Origin: Bdellovibrio sp. BCCA
GTDB lineage: Bacteria; Bdellovibrionota; Bdellovibrionia; Bdellovibrionales; Bdellovibrionaceae
Length of the DNA stretch: 64,000 bases
Direction: 5' to 3'
NCBI RefSeq assembly: GCF_037996825.1
Contig: NZ_JBBNAC010000001.1
Location: 2,046,001 to 2,110,000, forward strand
The notes beneath the pieces were generated by a model. The model ran no database searches, was not told the origin of the DNA, and worked only from the letters and a program-made list of their open reading frames with translations. Positions 25,449-33,534 of the stretch are shown piece by piece (within the stretch, counting starts at the first letter, position 1; each line of letters begins with the position of its first letter). The translations under genes and the position numbers were made by a program.

Positions 25449-26207
25449 ATGGCTCCAGCTGTTTCGCGAGTAGAACTCGTTCCTATCTTTGAAGACAATT
25501 ATGTCTTTGTCCTCGTGGACGAAGGCAAAAAGGAAGCCTTGGTTGTCGACCCAGGCGAAGCTAAAGCCATTGCGGCCTTCTTGCAACGTGAAGGTCTATC
25601 CTTAAAAGGAATTTTACTAACACATCATCACAGTGATCATGTCGGTGGTGTAAAAGAACTCAAGAATTCTTTTGCTGCGCCGGTTTTTGCTCCACAGAAA
25701 AATAAAAACCAAATTTCATATGCCGACCAGTTCGTCAAAGAAGGAGATGAAATTTCGGTCGGCGGTTTTTCGTTTTCTGTGATGGAACTTCCGGGACACA
25801 CTCTGGGGCATGTTGCTTACTGGAATCAAACTAAAAAATGGCTTTTCTCGGGCGATGTTTTATTTGGTCTTGGTTGCGGTCGTCTTTTTGAGGGGACTTA
25901 TGAACAAATGTATCAAAGCTTGCAGAGAATTAAATCCCTGCCTTCAGAAACATTGGTTTATTGCACTCACGAATACACCGAAACGAATTTGCATTTTTGT
26001 AAAATGCTGAGCAATCTGGATGACTCTCCGATTACTGGAGATGATGAAGGTCTTGCACTTTACGAAAACGAGCTGACCAACCGCCGCAGTCTTGATCTTC
26101 CTAGCGTGCCCTTAAAACTTTTTATTGAAAAAAAGGTGAATCCTTTTTTGTTAGCCCGAAACGTGCAGCAATTCACTTATCTACGCGAGCTTCGCAACAA
26201 ACAGTAA
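25449..26207 (+). CDS. gloB: Hydroxyacylglutathione hydrolase (glyoxalase II)
   Basis: 252 residues with the metallo-beta-lactamase fold: early FEDNYVFVLVD, metal motif THHHSDHVGG, LPGHTLGHV, the SGDVLFGLGCGR bridging Asp segment and THEYTETNL, all in glyoxalase II order, and a C-terminal helical domain with NPFLLARN-type ending. It hydrolyses S-D-lactoylglutathione to D-lactate and glutathione in methylglyoxal detoxification. ATG at 25449 chosen; a TTG 36 bases upstream is possible. No glyoxalase I gene adjacent. Confidence 0.93.
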   Translation: MAPAVSRVELVPIFEDNYVFVLVDEGKKEALVVDPGEAKAIAAFLQREGLSLKGILLTHHHSDHVGGVKELKNSFAAPVFAPQKNKNQISYADQFVKEGDEISVGGFSFSVMELPGHTLGHVAYWNQTKKWLFSGDVLFGLGCGRLFEGTYEQMYQSLQRIKSLPSETLVYCTHEYTETNLHFCKMLSNLDDSPITGDDEGLALYENELTNRRSLDLPSVPLKLFIEKKVNPFLLARNVQQFTYLRELRNKQ

Positions 26208-26218
26208 GCCGTTCGTCA

Positions 26219-27577
26219 TCAGCTCTCCGCCCCACCCATGGTTGATATATAATTTCTTCGAAATGAAAAAATATTCTGCACATCTTTTTTTACAAATTTA
26301 GCTCCTAAAATCCAACCAAGATACCCTAGAGGCAGTCGGTAACGGACGCGATCCACCATGAGAGTTCCACCGCAGAAAGGACGAAACTCGTGGGTATGAT
26401 GCCAAAAGCGATAGGGACCAAAGCGCTGCGTATCGACGAATTTATAAGGAGGCTGCCATTCATCAATCTCCGTTTTCCACCTTGCCGGAATGCCGTGAAT
26501 TTTCAAACGGTAGTCAATCAAAGTCCCTTGTGTGATTTCGGGACTTGATACTTTTTCAATATGAAAATTCAAAGTCGGTGGTGTGATTTTTTCAAGATTA
26601 TTTGCGTCCTGAAAAAACGGAAAAACTTTTTCGGGTGGTTCAGGCAGGAACTGCTCAGCAAGAAAAACATCTTCTCCGGCTTTAAATGGCGCACAAATTT
26701 CATTTAAAGCTTCCTTGAGTTCGTGAAAATGGAACTCGTATCCCAACGCCTCCGCTTTTTCTGCAGAACCGCGAATAGACGAAAGGATCACATCCGCTGT
26801 TTCGCCGTAAATCAATTTTAAAACCATATGCGGAACACTGGGTCCCAAACTTCGTCCAACTGCCTCAGCAAGTGTTTGCGAAAACTCTTTATTGGTTACT
26901 GGAAGCGGAGCACAGCCGTTGATAGGACCGTGTGCTTTTGAATTTTCAAGAGCAAATACAAAGAGACCCACAATATCCTTGATATGGATCCAACTCATCC
27001 ACTGCTGACCTTCCCCTAACGCCCCACCGACGCCGGCTCTGAAAGGAAAAAGCATTTCATCCAAGGCACCACCGTAACGGGACAACACAAGGCCTGTGCG
27101 TATACAAACTTTTCTGCCGGGAGCTTTTTCTACTTCGGCTTCCCAATCCACACAAAGCTTTGCGAGAAAATCTTTTCCGGCATTATGCTCTTCATATAAA
27201 AATTCACTGCCACAGTTTCCATAATAGCCGATAGCGGAGCCTGATACGAATGTCTTAATGTCTGTCGGCAAACTTGCTACCAAATTTCTAGTGCCAATCA
27301 CGCGGGAGTTGTAAATGCGTTCTTTTTTTTCTTCGTTCCATCTCTCAACCACCGTCTCGCCCATTAAATTAATAACAGCCTCAACTGTTTTAAGACGAGC
27401 GTCTTTCAATGGACCTTCGTTCAAATCACCCACAATGATTTCACAGGGAAACGGCAACACTTCGCGCGCCTTTGCGAGATTACGACTCACCACTAAAAGG
27501 TGATGACCTTTTTCCGCTAGAACTTTTCCGATTTCTCTCCCCAATAAACCTGTGGCTCCGGTGATAAGAATTCGCAT
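26219..27577 (-). CDS. TIGR01777-type epimerase fused to an SRPBCC domain
   Basis: 452 residues. The first about 295 are an atypical SDR/NAD-dependent epimerase of the YfcH/SDR39U1 (TIGR01777) type: Rossmann GATGLLGREIG, NLMGETVVERWNEEKK, SGSAIGYYGN with its Tyr, and WIHIKDIVGLF. The remaining about 150 residues form an SRPBCC ligand-binding domain (EQFLPEPPEKVFPFFQDANNLEKITPP ... WHHTHEFRPF). This fusion is known in other bacteria, where the partner domain is sometimes a separate gene. Substrate is unknown. Followed 9 bases upstream-to-downstream by photolyase in the same direction, so likely co-expressed. Confidence 0.87.
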   Translation of the reverse strand: MRILITGATGLLGREIGKVLAEKGHHLLVVSRNLAKAREVLPFPCEIIVGDLNEGPLKDARLKTVEAVINLMGETVVERWNEEKKERIYNSRVIGTRNLVASLPTDIKTFVSGSAIGYYGNCGSEFLYEEHNAGKDFLAKLCVDWEAEVEKAPGRKVCIRTGLVLSRYGGALDEMLFPFRAGVGGALGEGQQWMSWIHIKDIVGLFVFALENSKAHGPINGCAPLPVTNKEFSQTLAEAVGRSLGPSVPHMVLKLIYGETADVILSSIRGSAEKAEALGYEFHFHELKEALNEICAPFKAGEDVFLAEQFLPEPPEKVFPFFQDANNLEKITPPTLNFHIEKVSSPEITQGTLIDYRLKIHGIPARWKTEIDEWQPPYKFVDTQRFGPYRFWHHTHEFRPFCGGTLMVDRVRYRLPLGYLGWILGAKFVKKDVQNIFSFRRNYISTMGGAES

Positions 27578-27586
27578 AAAAGTCTC

Positions 27587-28894
27587 CTACTTCTTTAAAG
27601 CTTTTGTGAATGCTTGCAAACAGCGACCGCGGGCTTCTGCATGTTCAATCATGGGTTCAGGATAACGGGATGTTTGAAACTCTGGCACCCATTTTTTTAT
27701 ATACTCTCCGTCAGGATCAAACTTTTCTGCTTGAGCTTGTGGATTGAAAATTCGAAAGTATGGAGCCGCGTCACAACCTGATCCCGCCGCCCACTGCCAG
27801 TTACCATTGTTCGCAGCCAAGTCATAATCCAGAAGCTTTTCTGCAAAATACCTTTCTCCCTTATACCAGTGAATCAAAAGATGCTTACACAAAAAACTTG
27901 CCGTCACCATACGCACACGATTGTGCATATATCCAGTAGCGTTAAGCTCTCTCATCCCGGCATCTACAAGAGGATAGCCAGTCTTCCCTTCGCACCATTT
28001 GGCAAAATCTTTTGACGAATTTCGCCAGGAAATCTTGTCGTATTCAGGACGAAAACTGTGTTTTTCTACTTCTGGAAAGTGCCATAAGATTTGCATAAAG
28101 AAATCGCGCCAGATCAACTCGCTGAGCCATGTTTCTGAATATTTTCTAGCAGCACGAGCCGCCTCTCGAATACTCAAAGTGCCGAAACGCAGATGGATTC
28201 CCAAATGAGTAGTGCCATTTTCCAGAGCCGGAAAATTGCGATTTTGCGCGTAATTTTTTAAAACTTCGCTCGAAAGTGTTAAAGCTGGAAACTTTATTTT
28301 TGTTTTCTTAAAACCCATCTCCTCCAAGGAGATCATTTTTTCCGGCTTCGGCTGCCTGATGAAGCTTTTTTCGTAATTTTCATTCGGGTAAGATTCTAAA
28401 TAGAAATCATCCAAGGTCGCCAAAACTTTATTTTTATAGGGCGTAAAAACAGTGTAGGGTTTTCCCGATGCAGTGAGGATTTCATCTTTTTCAAACAGAG
28501 TTTGATCTTTAAATGTTCTATATTCGATACCGGATTTACTGGCCCACTCAGATATGTGCTGATCCCGCCTTCTAGCTGCCGGTTCGTAATCGTGGTTTGT
28601 GTAAATAGAGTGAATTTCCATTTCGCGAGAAAGACTCTTAAATACATCTTGTGGTTTTCCGTATCGCACAAGAAGATCACTTCCCTGTTTCTGCAGAGAC
28701 TCTTTTATTTCGGAAACTGTTTGATGAATAAAGGAAACCCGTGCGTCAGCAGGATCTTTTAACTTGCTTAGAATATCTGTATCGAAAATAAAAAGCGGAA
28801 GAACGTCAGCTTTTTCTTTAAGAGCATAAAAAAGACCTGCGTTATCATGAAGACGCAGGTCTCGGCGGAACCAGAAGATCGTTATTTTTGCCAT
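27587..28894 (-). CDS. phrB: Deoxyribodipyrimidine photolyase
   Basis: 435 residues. N-terminal antenna domain (ITIFWFRRDLRLHDNAGL) and C-terminal FAD domain with the class I photolyase signatures WLSELIWRDFFMQILWHFP, WCEGKTGYPLVDAGMRELNATGYMHNR and DYDLAANNGNWQWAAGSGCDAAPYFRIFNP. It repairs cyclobutane pyrimidine dimers with blue light. A short photolyase (E. coli 472). Divergent from the ABC1 gene, with 45 bases between them. Confidence 0.96.
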   Translation of the reverse strand: MAKITIFWFRRDLRLHDNAGLFYALKEKADVLPLFIFDTDILSKLKDPADARVSFIHQTVSEIKESLQKQGSDLLVRYGKPQDVFKSLSREMEIHSIYTNHDYEPAARRRDQHISEWASKSGIEYRTFKDQTLFEKDEILTASGKPYTVFTPYKNKVLATLDDFYLESYPNENYEKSFIRQPKPEKMISLEEMGFKKTKIKFPALTLSSEVLKNYAQNRNFPALENGTTHLGIHLRFGTLSIREAARAARKYSETWLSELIWRDFFMQILWHFPEVEKHSFRPEYDKISWRNSSKDFAKWCEGKTGYPLVDAGMRELNATGYMHNRVRMVTASFLCKHLLIHWYKGERYFAEKLLDYDLAANNGNWQWAAGSGCDAAPYFRIFNPQAQAEKFDPDGEYIKKWVPEFQTSRYPEPMIEHAEARGRCLQAFTKALKK

Positions 28895-28939
28895 AATAAA
28901 AGTTTAACATTTCCAAAAGTTAAGGTAAATTTAGTTTCC

Positions 28940-30340
28940 ATGGACGAAAAAAAGTCTGCCAAAAAACAAACGAAGAACCTTGAGCGCATTAAATCCTCGA
29001 TGTTCTCACGGAGTTTGTCTTTGGCGAAGCTCACCTTTCAAGCAGGAGCTTCGATTGCACAGCATGGCGTCACCTCCGCTTTAAAAAACAAAGAGGCAAA
29101 AGAAGAAAACTGGAAACGACTTCTGCAAAACCAAGCTTCTCTGATAAGTTCAGAACTCGGAGAATTAAAAGGCAGCTTGATGAAAGCAGGACAAATGCTT
29201 TCCATGTACGGAGAACATTTCCTACCTCCTGAAGCCAACGAGCTTTTAAAATCGCTTCAGTCTGACTCGCCTCCCCTTTCTTGGGAAGCTATTGAACCGA
29301 CACTAAAGAAAAATCTTTCCGAAAAAAAGTTAGCTCTTTTGGATATCGAGAAAGAAGCTTTGGCTTCAGCCTCTATGGGGCAAGTCCATCGCGCTCGAAT
29401 CAAAGCCACAGGGGAAAGTATTGTTCTTAAAATTCAGTATCCTAATGTCGATAAAGCGATTGATAGCGATTTGAGGGCGATCCGCACCTTATTGGGAACA
29501 CTGAAATTACTGCCTCGGGATTTCAATTTAGATCCGTTGTTTGCGGAAGTTCGGGAAATGTTATCGCAGGAAACCGATTACGAACTGGAAGCACAATTGA
29601 CGGAAGAATTTTATGAACGCCTTAAGGATGACACACGCTTTGTCGTTCCTAAAGTTCTTCGAGAGTTTTCTGGGCCACGAATTCTTGCCACGACCTTTGA
29701 GCGCGGTTTGCGCGCGGATGACCCTTTGATTCAAAGTCTGTCGCAAGAAAGACGTAATAAAATCGCCCTTAATTTTTTAGACCTCTACTTTAAAGAAATC
29801 TTTGATTGGGGCGTTGTGCAGACCGATCCCCACAGTGGGAACTACCGGATCCGCATCAATCCCCAGGGCCACGATCAACTTGTGCTTTTAGATTTCGGCG
29901 CGACTCGAAGGTATACGGAAGAGTTTATGCACCCTTACCGTCGTATGGTGAAAGGATCTCTTCTTAACGATCACAATACATTCTTTCAAGCCGCCTTGGA
30001 GTTAGGCTTCGTTCAGAGTGATGACGACGAAGACTTGAAAAAAGTATTTGAAGAATTTTGTTTTGAAACTGTTGAGCCGTTTATCACTTACGAAGATCCT
30101 CGCAACAAGGCAGGGCAAATAGATAAGGATGGCACTTACGATTGGAAAAACACGGACCTTCCGCAGCGTTTATCTAAAAAGGTTTTTCAGATCGTGCGAA
30201 AACATTCCTGGAGAACTCCTCCTAAGGAGATGATTTTCCTGGATCGTAAAACCGGCGGTGTTTTTATTTTCCTTTCCGTGATGCGCGCTAAAATTCGAGG
30301 GCGTGATCTTTTGCTAAAATATATTGAAAAGGTGTCTTAG
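28940..30340 (+). CDS. ABC1/AarF/UbiB-family atypical kinase
   Basis: 466 residues. The UbiB-like core shows the family's KxGQ motif (LMKAGQMLSM), the Ala-rich loop ASASMGQVHRA that replaces the Gly-rich loop, VVLKIQYP Lys, a QETDYELEA helix, catalytic TDPHSGNY and the LDFGATR metal-binding Asp. These proteins support ubiquinone synthesis or lipid handling at the membrane. A frame starting at 28847 overlaps phrB and is rejected; ATG at 28940 opens a Lys-rich start. The TlpA-like gene begins right after its stop. Confidence 0.88.
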   Translation: MDEKKSAKKQTKNLERIKSSMFSRSLSLAKLTFQAGASIAQHGVTSALKNKEAKEENWKRLLQNQASLISSELGELKGSLMKAGQMLSMYGEHFLPPEANELLKSLQSDSPPLSWEAIEPTLKKNLSEKKLALLDIEKEALASASMGQVHRARIKATGESIVLKIQYPNVDKAIDSDLRAIRTLLGTLKLLPRDFNLDPLFAEVREMLSQETDYELEAQLTEEFYERLKDDTRFVVPKVLREFSGPRILATTFERGLRADDPLIQSLSQERRNKIALNFLDLYFKEIFDWGVVQTDPHSGNYRIRINPQGHDQLVLLDFGATRRYTEEFMHPYRRMVKGSLLNDHNTFFQAALELGFVQSDDDEDLKKVFEEFCFETVEPFITYEDPRNKAGQIDKDGTYDWKNTDLPQRLSKKVFQIVRKHSWRTPPKEMIFLDRKTGGVFIFLSVMRAKIRGRDLLLKYIEKVS

Positions 30341-30829
30341 ATGCGTGCTTTGCTTTTGGCGTTAGTTGTTTTTATGAGCTTGAATGTTTTTGCGCAAAAG
30401 GCGCCCGTCGGCGTTGAGTTCAAAGCTTTACCATCGGATCTGATCCAAGGAAGTAAAATCTCAAATTTGAACGAGCTTAAAGGAAAAGTCGTTCTGATTG
30501 ATTTTTGGGCTTCTTGGTGTGAGCCCTGTAAAGAGGCTTTACCGCACTACAATCGCCTTTTTAAGAAGTACAAGGATAAAGGCTTGGTCGTTATCGCGAT
30601 CAATGAAGACGATGATTTAAAAGAGCGTGACGCGTTTTTAAAGTCTCATCCATTAAATTTCACGATTTACTTTGATAAGACTAAATCAATGGTTAAAGAT
30701 TTTAAGGTACAGGCGCTGCCTTCGCTTTTTGTCTTTGATAAAAATTTAAAACCTGTGGCTCTGTTTCGCGGATTTAGCGAGGACAAACCACAGGTTTTAG
30801 AAAAGAAGATTCAAGAACTTTTGAAATAA
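30341..30829 (+). CDS. TlpA/ResA-like exported thioredoxin
   Basis: 162 residues. Signal peptide (MRALLLALVVFMSLNVFAQ) then a thioredoxin fold: FWASWCEPCKEALPHYNRLF with active Cys60-X2-Cys63, and VQALPSLFVFDKN containing the cis-Pro. Such proteins reduce disulfides in the periplasm, for example in cytochrome c assembly. It starts directly on the base after the TAG stop of the ABC1 gene, implying translational coupling, and ends one base before the convergent gene's stop. Confidence 0.9.
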   Translation: MRALLLALVVFMSLNVFAQKAPVGVEFKALPSDLIQGSKISNLNELKGKVVLIDFWASWCEPCKEALPHYNRLFKKYKDKGLVVIAINEDDDLKERDAFLKSHPLNFTIYFDKTKSMVKDFKVQALPSLFVFDKNLKPVALFRGFSEDKPQVLEKKIQELLK

Positions 30830-32071
30830 CTATTTCTGACTTAAACGAGTTTCCGCTGGCGCAAGCCAGATGTCGATAATATCGCCCGTTTTCATCTTAC
30901 CGTTTTCCTTATACCAGAATTTCGCACGTTCGCGCGCTTCTGCGTAACGTCCAATGGGTTCTAAAATTCCTTTTTTGTAGTCGAGTGAAATCTTCACGAC
31001 CTTTTTAGAGAGCTTCACCATTTCTTCTTTTTGCGAAATGCCATCGCCGTTTTTATCATTCCAAAGAACGAGCTTGTTGAAGTCTTTGTCTTTTTTGTCG
31101 ATCACACCGTCTTTGTTGGAATCGAATTGCTTCAGGACTTCGAAGCCATTTTCAACAGAGGCATTATCACCGAAGAGTTCGTTTTTCTCTTCGATCATTC
31201 CGGTTTTATTGCGATCAATTGCCACAAACCAACCTGGCGAGTTGGCTTCGGGCCACATTGTTTTTCCAGTTGGATTCAAAGGGAAAGTGCTGGAGTTCGT
31301 GAAAGTAGGCCTTTCATTATTAAAGAAGACCATCAACGGAGACCAATAACCTCCGCAGAAACCCGTTTGTCCTGGAAAGGACACGTTGATCTCTACATTT
31401 GTACGGTCTGAAGAGACATTCACGCCACCAAAAGAGGCGGAAATGGGACCGTCTTTACCCATATATTCACCACAACTATGAGTTGGTTTGTATGACGAAT
31501 AGCCGTAAGCCCCGTAAACCGCAGATTGATTCGAGCAGTCCACCGTTTGTTCAAAGCTGTAACTCTTTAAATAAACATCACCGACACTTTGAACGACAAT
31601 GTTTCCGGTAGAATCAATGGATACTCCCGAAGGAATCGGAGTCTTCAGCAATACAGTATTTCCGTAAATACCTGCTGATCCTCCACCTGGAATACTAAAT
31701 GTTTCTGCGCTCATAGGCTTTACAGAGTTCGTCTTCATTCCCTCAGCAGTAACTAGTCCAGATGGATATTTCACCATAATAGGATATTCTTTACCGCCAA
31801 TAACAAGATTCAAATTTGCCGTGATGATCGCACTGGGTGACAGTGGATTTCCCACGCCCCGCAAGTTCGTTCCAAAGCACGAATTGTTAATTCGGACGTT
31901 AACCGCTGATTTACCAGAGCGAGATACCATGCCTGCAGCAGGAGCTGACGCGACAGAGTCTCCAGAGGTGTTTGTATTCACTGCCATCGGCATATCTTTT
32001 TCAGTAGCCCCTGCCAGCACGCCGACTGTCATACCTAGCAAGAACGTGATAAAACTTGCATGACGTTTCAT
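30830..32071 (-). CDS. Exported EF-hand-containing protein, last gene of the pseudopilin operon
   Basis: 413 residues. Signal peptide (MKRHASFITFLLGMTVGVLAGA), then about 260 residues of Gly/Ser/Asn-rich predicted beta structure with four or more Cys. The C-terminal part has calcium-loop motifs: DRNKTGMIEEKNELFG, DSNKDGVIDKKDKDF and DKNGDGISQKEE, spaced as in secreted bacterial EF-hand modules. Lies 18 bases after the prepilin gene, same strand, so probably the last of four co-transcribed genes. Likely surface-exposed or pilus-associated and Ca2+-stabilised; that role is inferred. Confidence 0.75.
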   Translation of the reverse strand: MKRHASFITFLLGMTVGVLAGATEKDMPMAVNTNTSGDSVASAPAAGMVSRSGKSAVNVRINNSCFGTNLRGVGNPLSPSAIITANLNLVIGGKEYPIMVKYPSGLVTAEGMKTNSVKPMSAETFSIPGGGSAGIYGNTVLLKTPIPSGVSIDSTGNIVVQSVGDVYLKSYSFEQTVDCSNQSAVYGAYGYSSYKPTHSCGEYMGKDGPISASFGGVNVSSDRTNVEINVSFPGQTGFCGGYWSPLMVFFNNERPTFTNSSTFPLNPTGKTMWPEANSPGWFVAIDRNKTGMIEEKNELFGDNASVENGFEVLKQFDSNKDGVIDKKDKDFNKLVLWNDKNGDGISQKEEMVKLSKKVVKISLDYKKGILEPIGRYAEARERAKFWYKENGKMKTGDIIDIWLAPAETRLSQK

Positions 32072-32089
32072 ATTTCCCCCAAAAAATTC

Positions 32090-33091
32090 CTAAAGACTCG
32101 CGGTTTTCACCTTGTCTTCGTCTGACATCTTTTTAACTTTAAAATAAATCATTTTTTTGATCACAGAGTCTCTGCGGACCATGAACTCTTTCACCTTATC
32201 CGCTAACAAGAAAGGCTGAGACCATGTTCCATTTTCGAAAGTAGTTTTATACAAACGAGCAGGCGTCGATGTATAACGACTGTCCTCATACCTTTCCAAA
32301 TAGTATCGAATAAATCTTACCGGTCTAAGGCGTACTAGCGGAATACCACCACCCATTGAAGGAATGGTTCTTAAGAATGAATCTGCCGTTGTAATTTCGT
32401 TTCCCGTTTCTGGATGCTTGATATTTAGAAAACCTTTAATGGCGATGTCCATATCCATTCTTTGTCCTTTTACCGAGCCCACAAATATAGGGCTGCGGGG
32501 AGCCACAGTCAGGTCCACATTACCTAAACTGTCCATGGGACGAATGCGAGCCGGCGTATCCAGCATCAAAATTTTGCCATCAACCCAGAATTCCTTCCGT
32601 TGATTTTTCACGAAATTATTATGGTTGACTGTTTGAAACTCTAAAGTTGCAGACAGATTAAAGTCAGCAGGCACAGGCCCAATATTATAAGCCGCCGGAG
32701 GATCATAATTTAGAAGAGCTCCCGATTTAACATCCTGAACCATGATATAAAAATCAGTGCGGTTTCCTGTCGGAGTTAAGACGATATCTCTCTCAATTTT
32801 TCCTTTAAGGGCATTTTGGGGGACATCCGGATAATAATCGAAGAAGGAAAGCCCTTTATCGTCTTTGAGATTTACATTGTTATAGGAAGGATCGGAATTA
32901 TTGAGATCAGAAAAAATAACCCTTTCCGCTAAGTTTGTATCAATGGAATCCTCAAGCTTGTCTTTTAACTGAGCTTGATCCTTAGAAACAAACAGCTGAG
33001 TCGTTACAATAACCATCGTGAGAGCGGCCATCAGGCCGATCCCCACAACTACTTCTACGGCGGTAAAACCTTTGTTAGTTCTTAACATCAT
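32090..33091 (-). CDS. Prepilin-like protein with class III signal (large minor pseudopilin)
   Basis: 333 residues. N-terminus MMLRTNKG then FTAVEVVVGIGLMAALTMVIV: a prepilin peptidase site (Gly before Phe) with Glu at +5 and the usual hydrophobic helix. The rest is a soluble beta-rich domain much larger than a major pilin, similar in plan to PilW/GspJ-like minor pseudopilins. The ATG at 33091 is chosen over an upstream frame because it gives the prepilin start and overlaps the preceding gene's TGA (ATGA coupling). Confidence 0.82.
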   Translation of the reverse strand: MMLRTNKGFTAVEVVVGIGLMAALTMVIVTTQLFVSKDQAQLKDKLEDSIDTNLAERVIFSDLNNSDPSYNNVNLKDDKGLSFFDYYPDVPQNALKGKIERDIVLTPTGNRTDFYIMVQDVKSGALLNYDPPAAYNIGPVPADFNLSATLEFQTVNHNNFVKNQRKEFWVDGKILMLDTPARIRPMDSLGNVDLTVAPRSPIFVGSVKGQRMDMDIAIKGFLNIKHPETGNEITTADSFLRTIPSMGGGIPLVRLRPVRFIRYYLERYEDSRYTSTPARLYKTTFENGTWSQPFLLADKVKEFMVRRDSVIKKMIYFKVKKMSDEDKVKTASL

Positions 33092-33534
33092 TTTGCACTC
33101 ACCACGAAAATATAGTCTTTGTACGGCTCGCCTTTTGCGGCCCACATTTTATGTGTCATTCGCAAAGTTACTTTATAAAGGCCACGATAAGATTCATACG
33201 GTTGAATGACATAACCGTACGTTCCAGCACAATCGGGACAGTCTTCACGAAGAGCGACCTTTCCATTATCCCATGCCATGGGCAGACTGTCCGGCGCCAA
33301 CATTTCTCCCGCCGCGGTTTTATAATTAAAATTTACTTGGTAGTTTTCGACACCCGATTTGATATTCTCAGCTATATCGGCAATTTGTTTTTCGGAAGAA
33401 GACATCACTACGGTACTGCGGGATGTGTTTCTTAAAGAAACCATTCCTCCGATAAAAGCAGAACCGACAATGGCAATCAAACCAAGTCCTACAAGAGATT
33501 CAACGATTGTTTGACCTCGATTATTTAAGATCAT
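33088..33534 (-). CDS. Prepilin-like minor pseudopilin (GspI/PilV size)
   Basis: 148 residues. MILNNRG then QTIVESLVGLGLIAIVGSAFIGG: Gly cleavage site, Glu at +5 and the hydrophobic helix. A small C-terminal domain holds a CPDC pair that may form a disulfide and a KVTLRMTHKMW strand. Size and position between a GspK-like and a larger prepilin suggest a PilV/GspI-type subunit. Overlaps both neighbours by 4 bases (ATGA), so three genes form one tightly coupled unit. Confidence 0.82.
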   Translation of the reverse strand: MILNNRGQTIVESLVGLGLIAIVGSAFIGGMVSLRNTSRSTVVMSSSEKQIADIAENIKSGVENYQVNFNYKTAAGEMLAPDSLPMAWDNGKVALREDCPDCAGTYGYVIQPYESYRGLYKVTLRMTHKMWAAKGEPYKDYIFVVSAK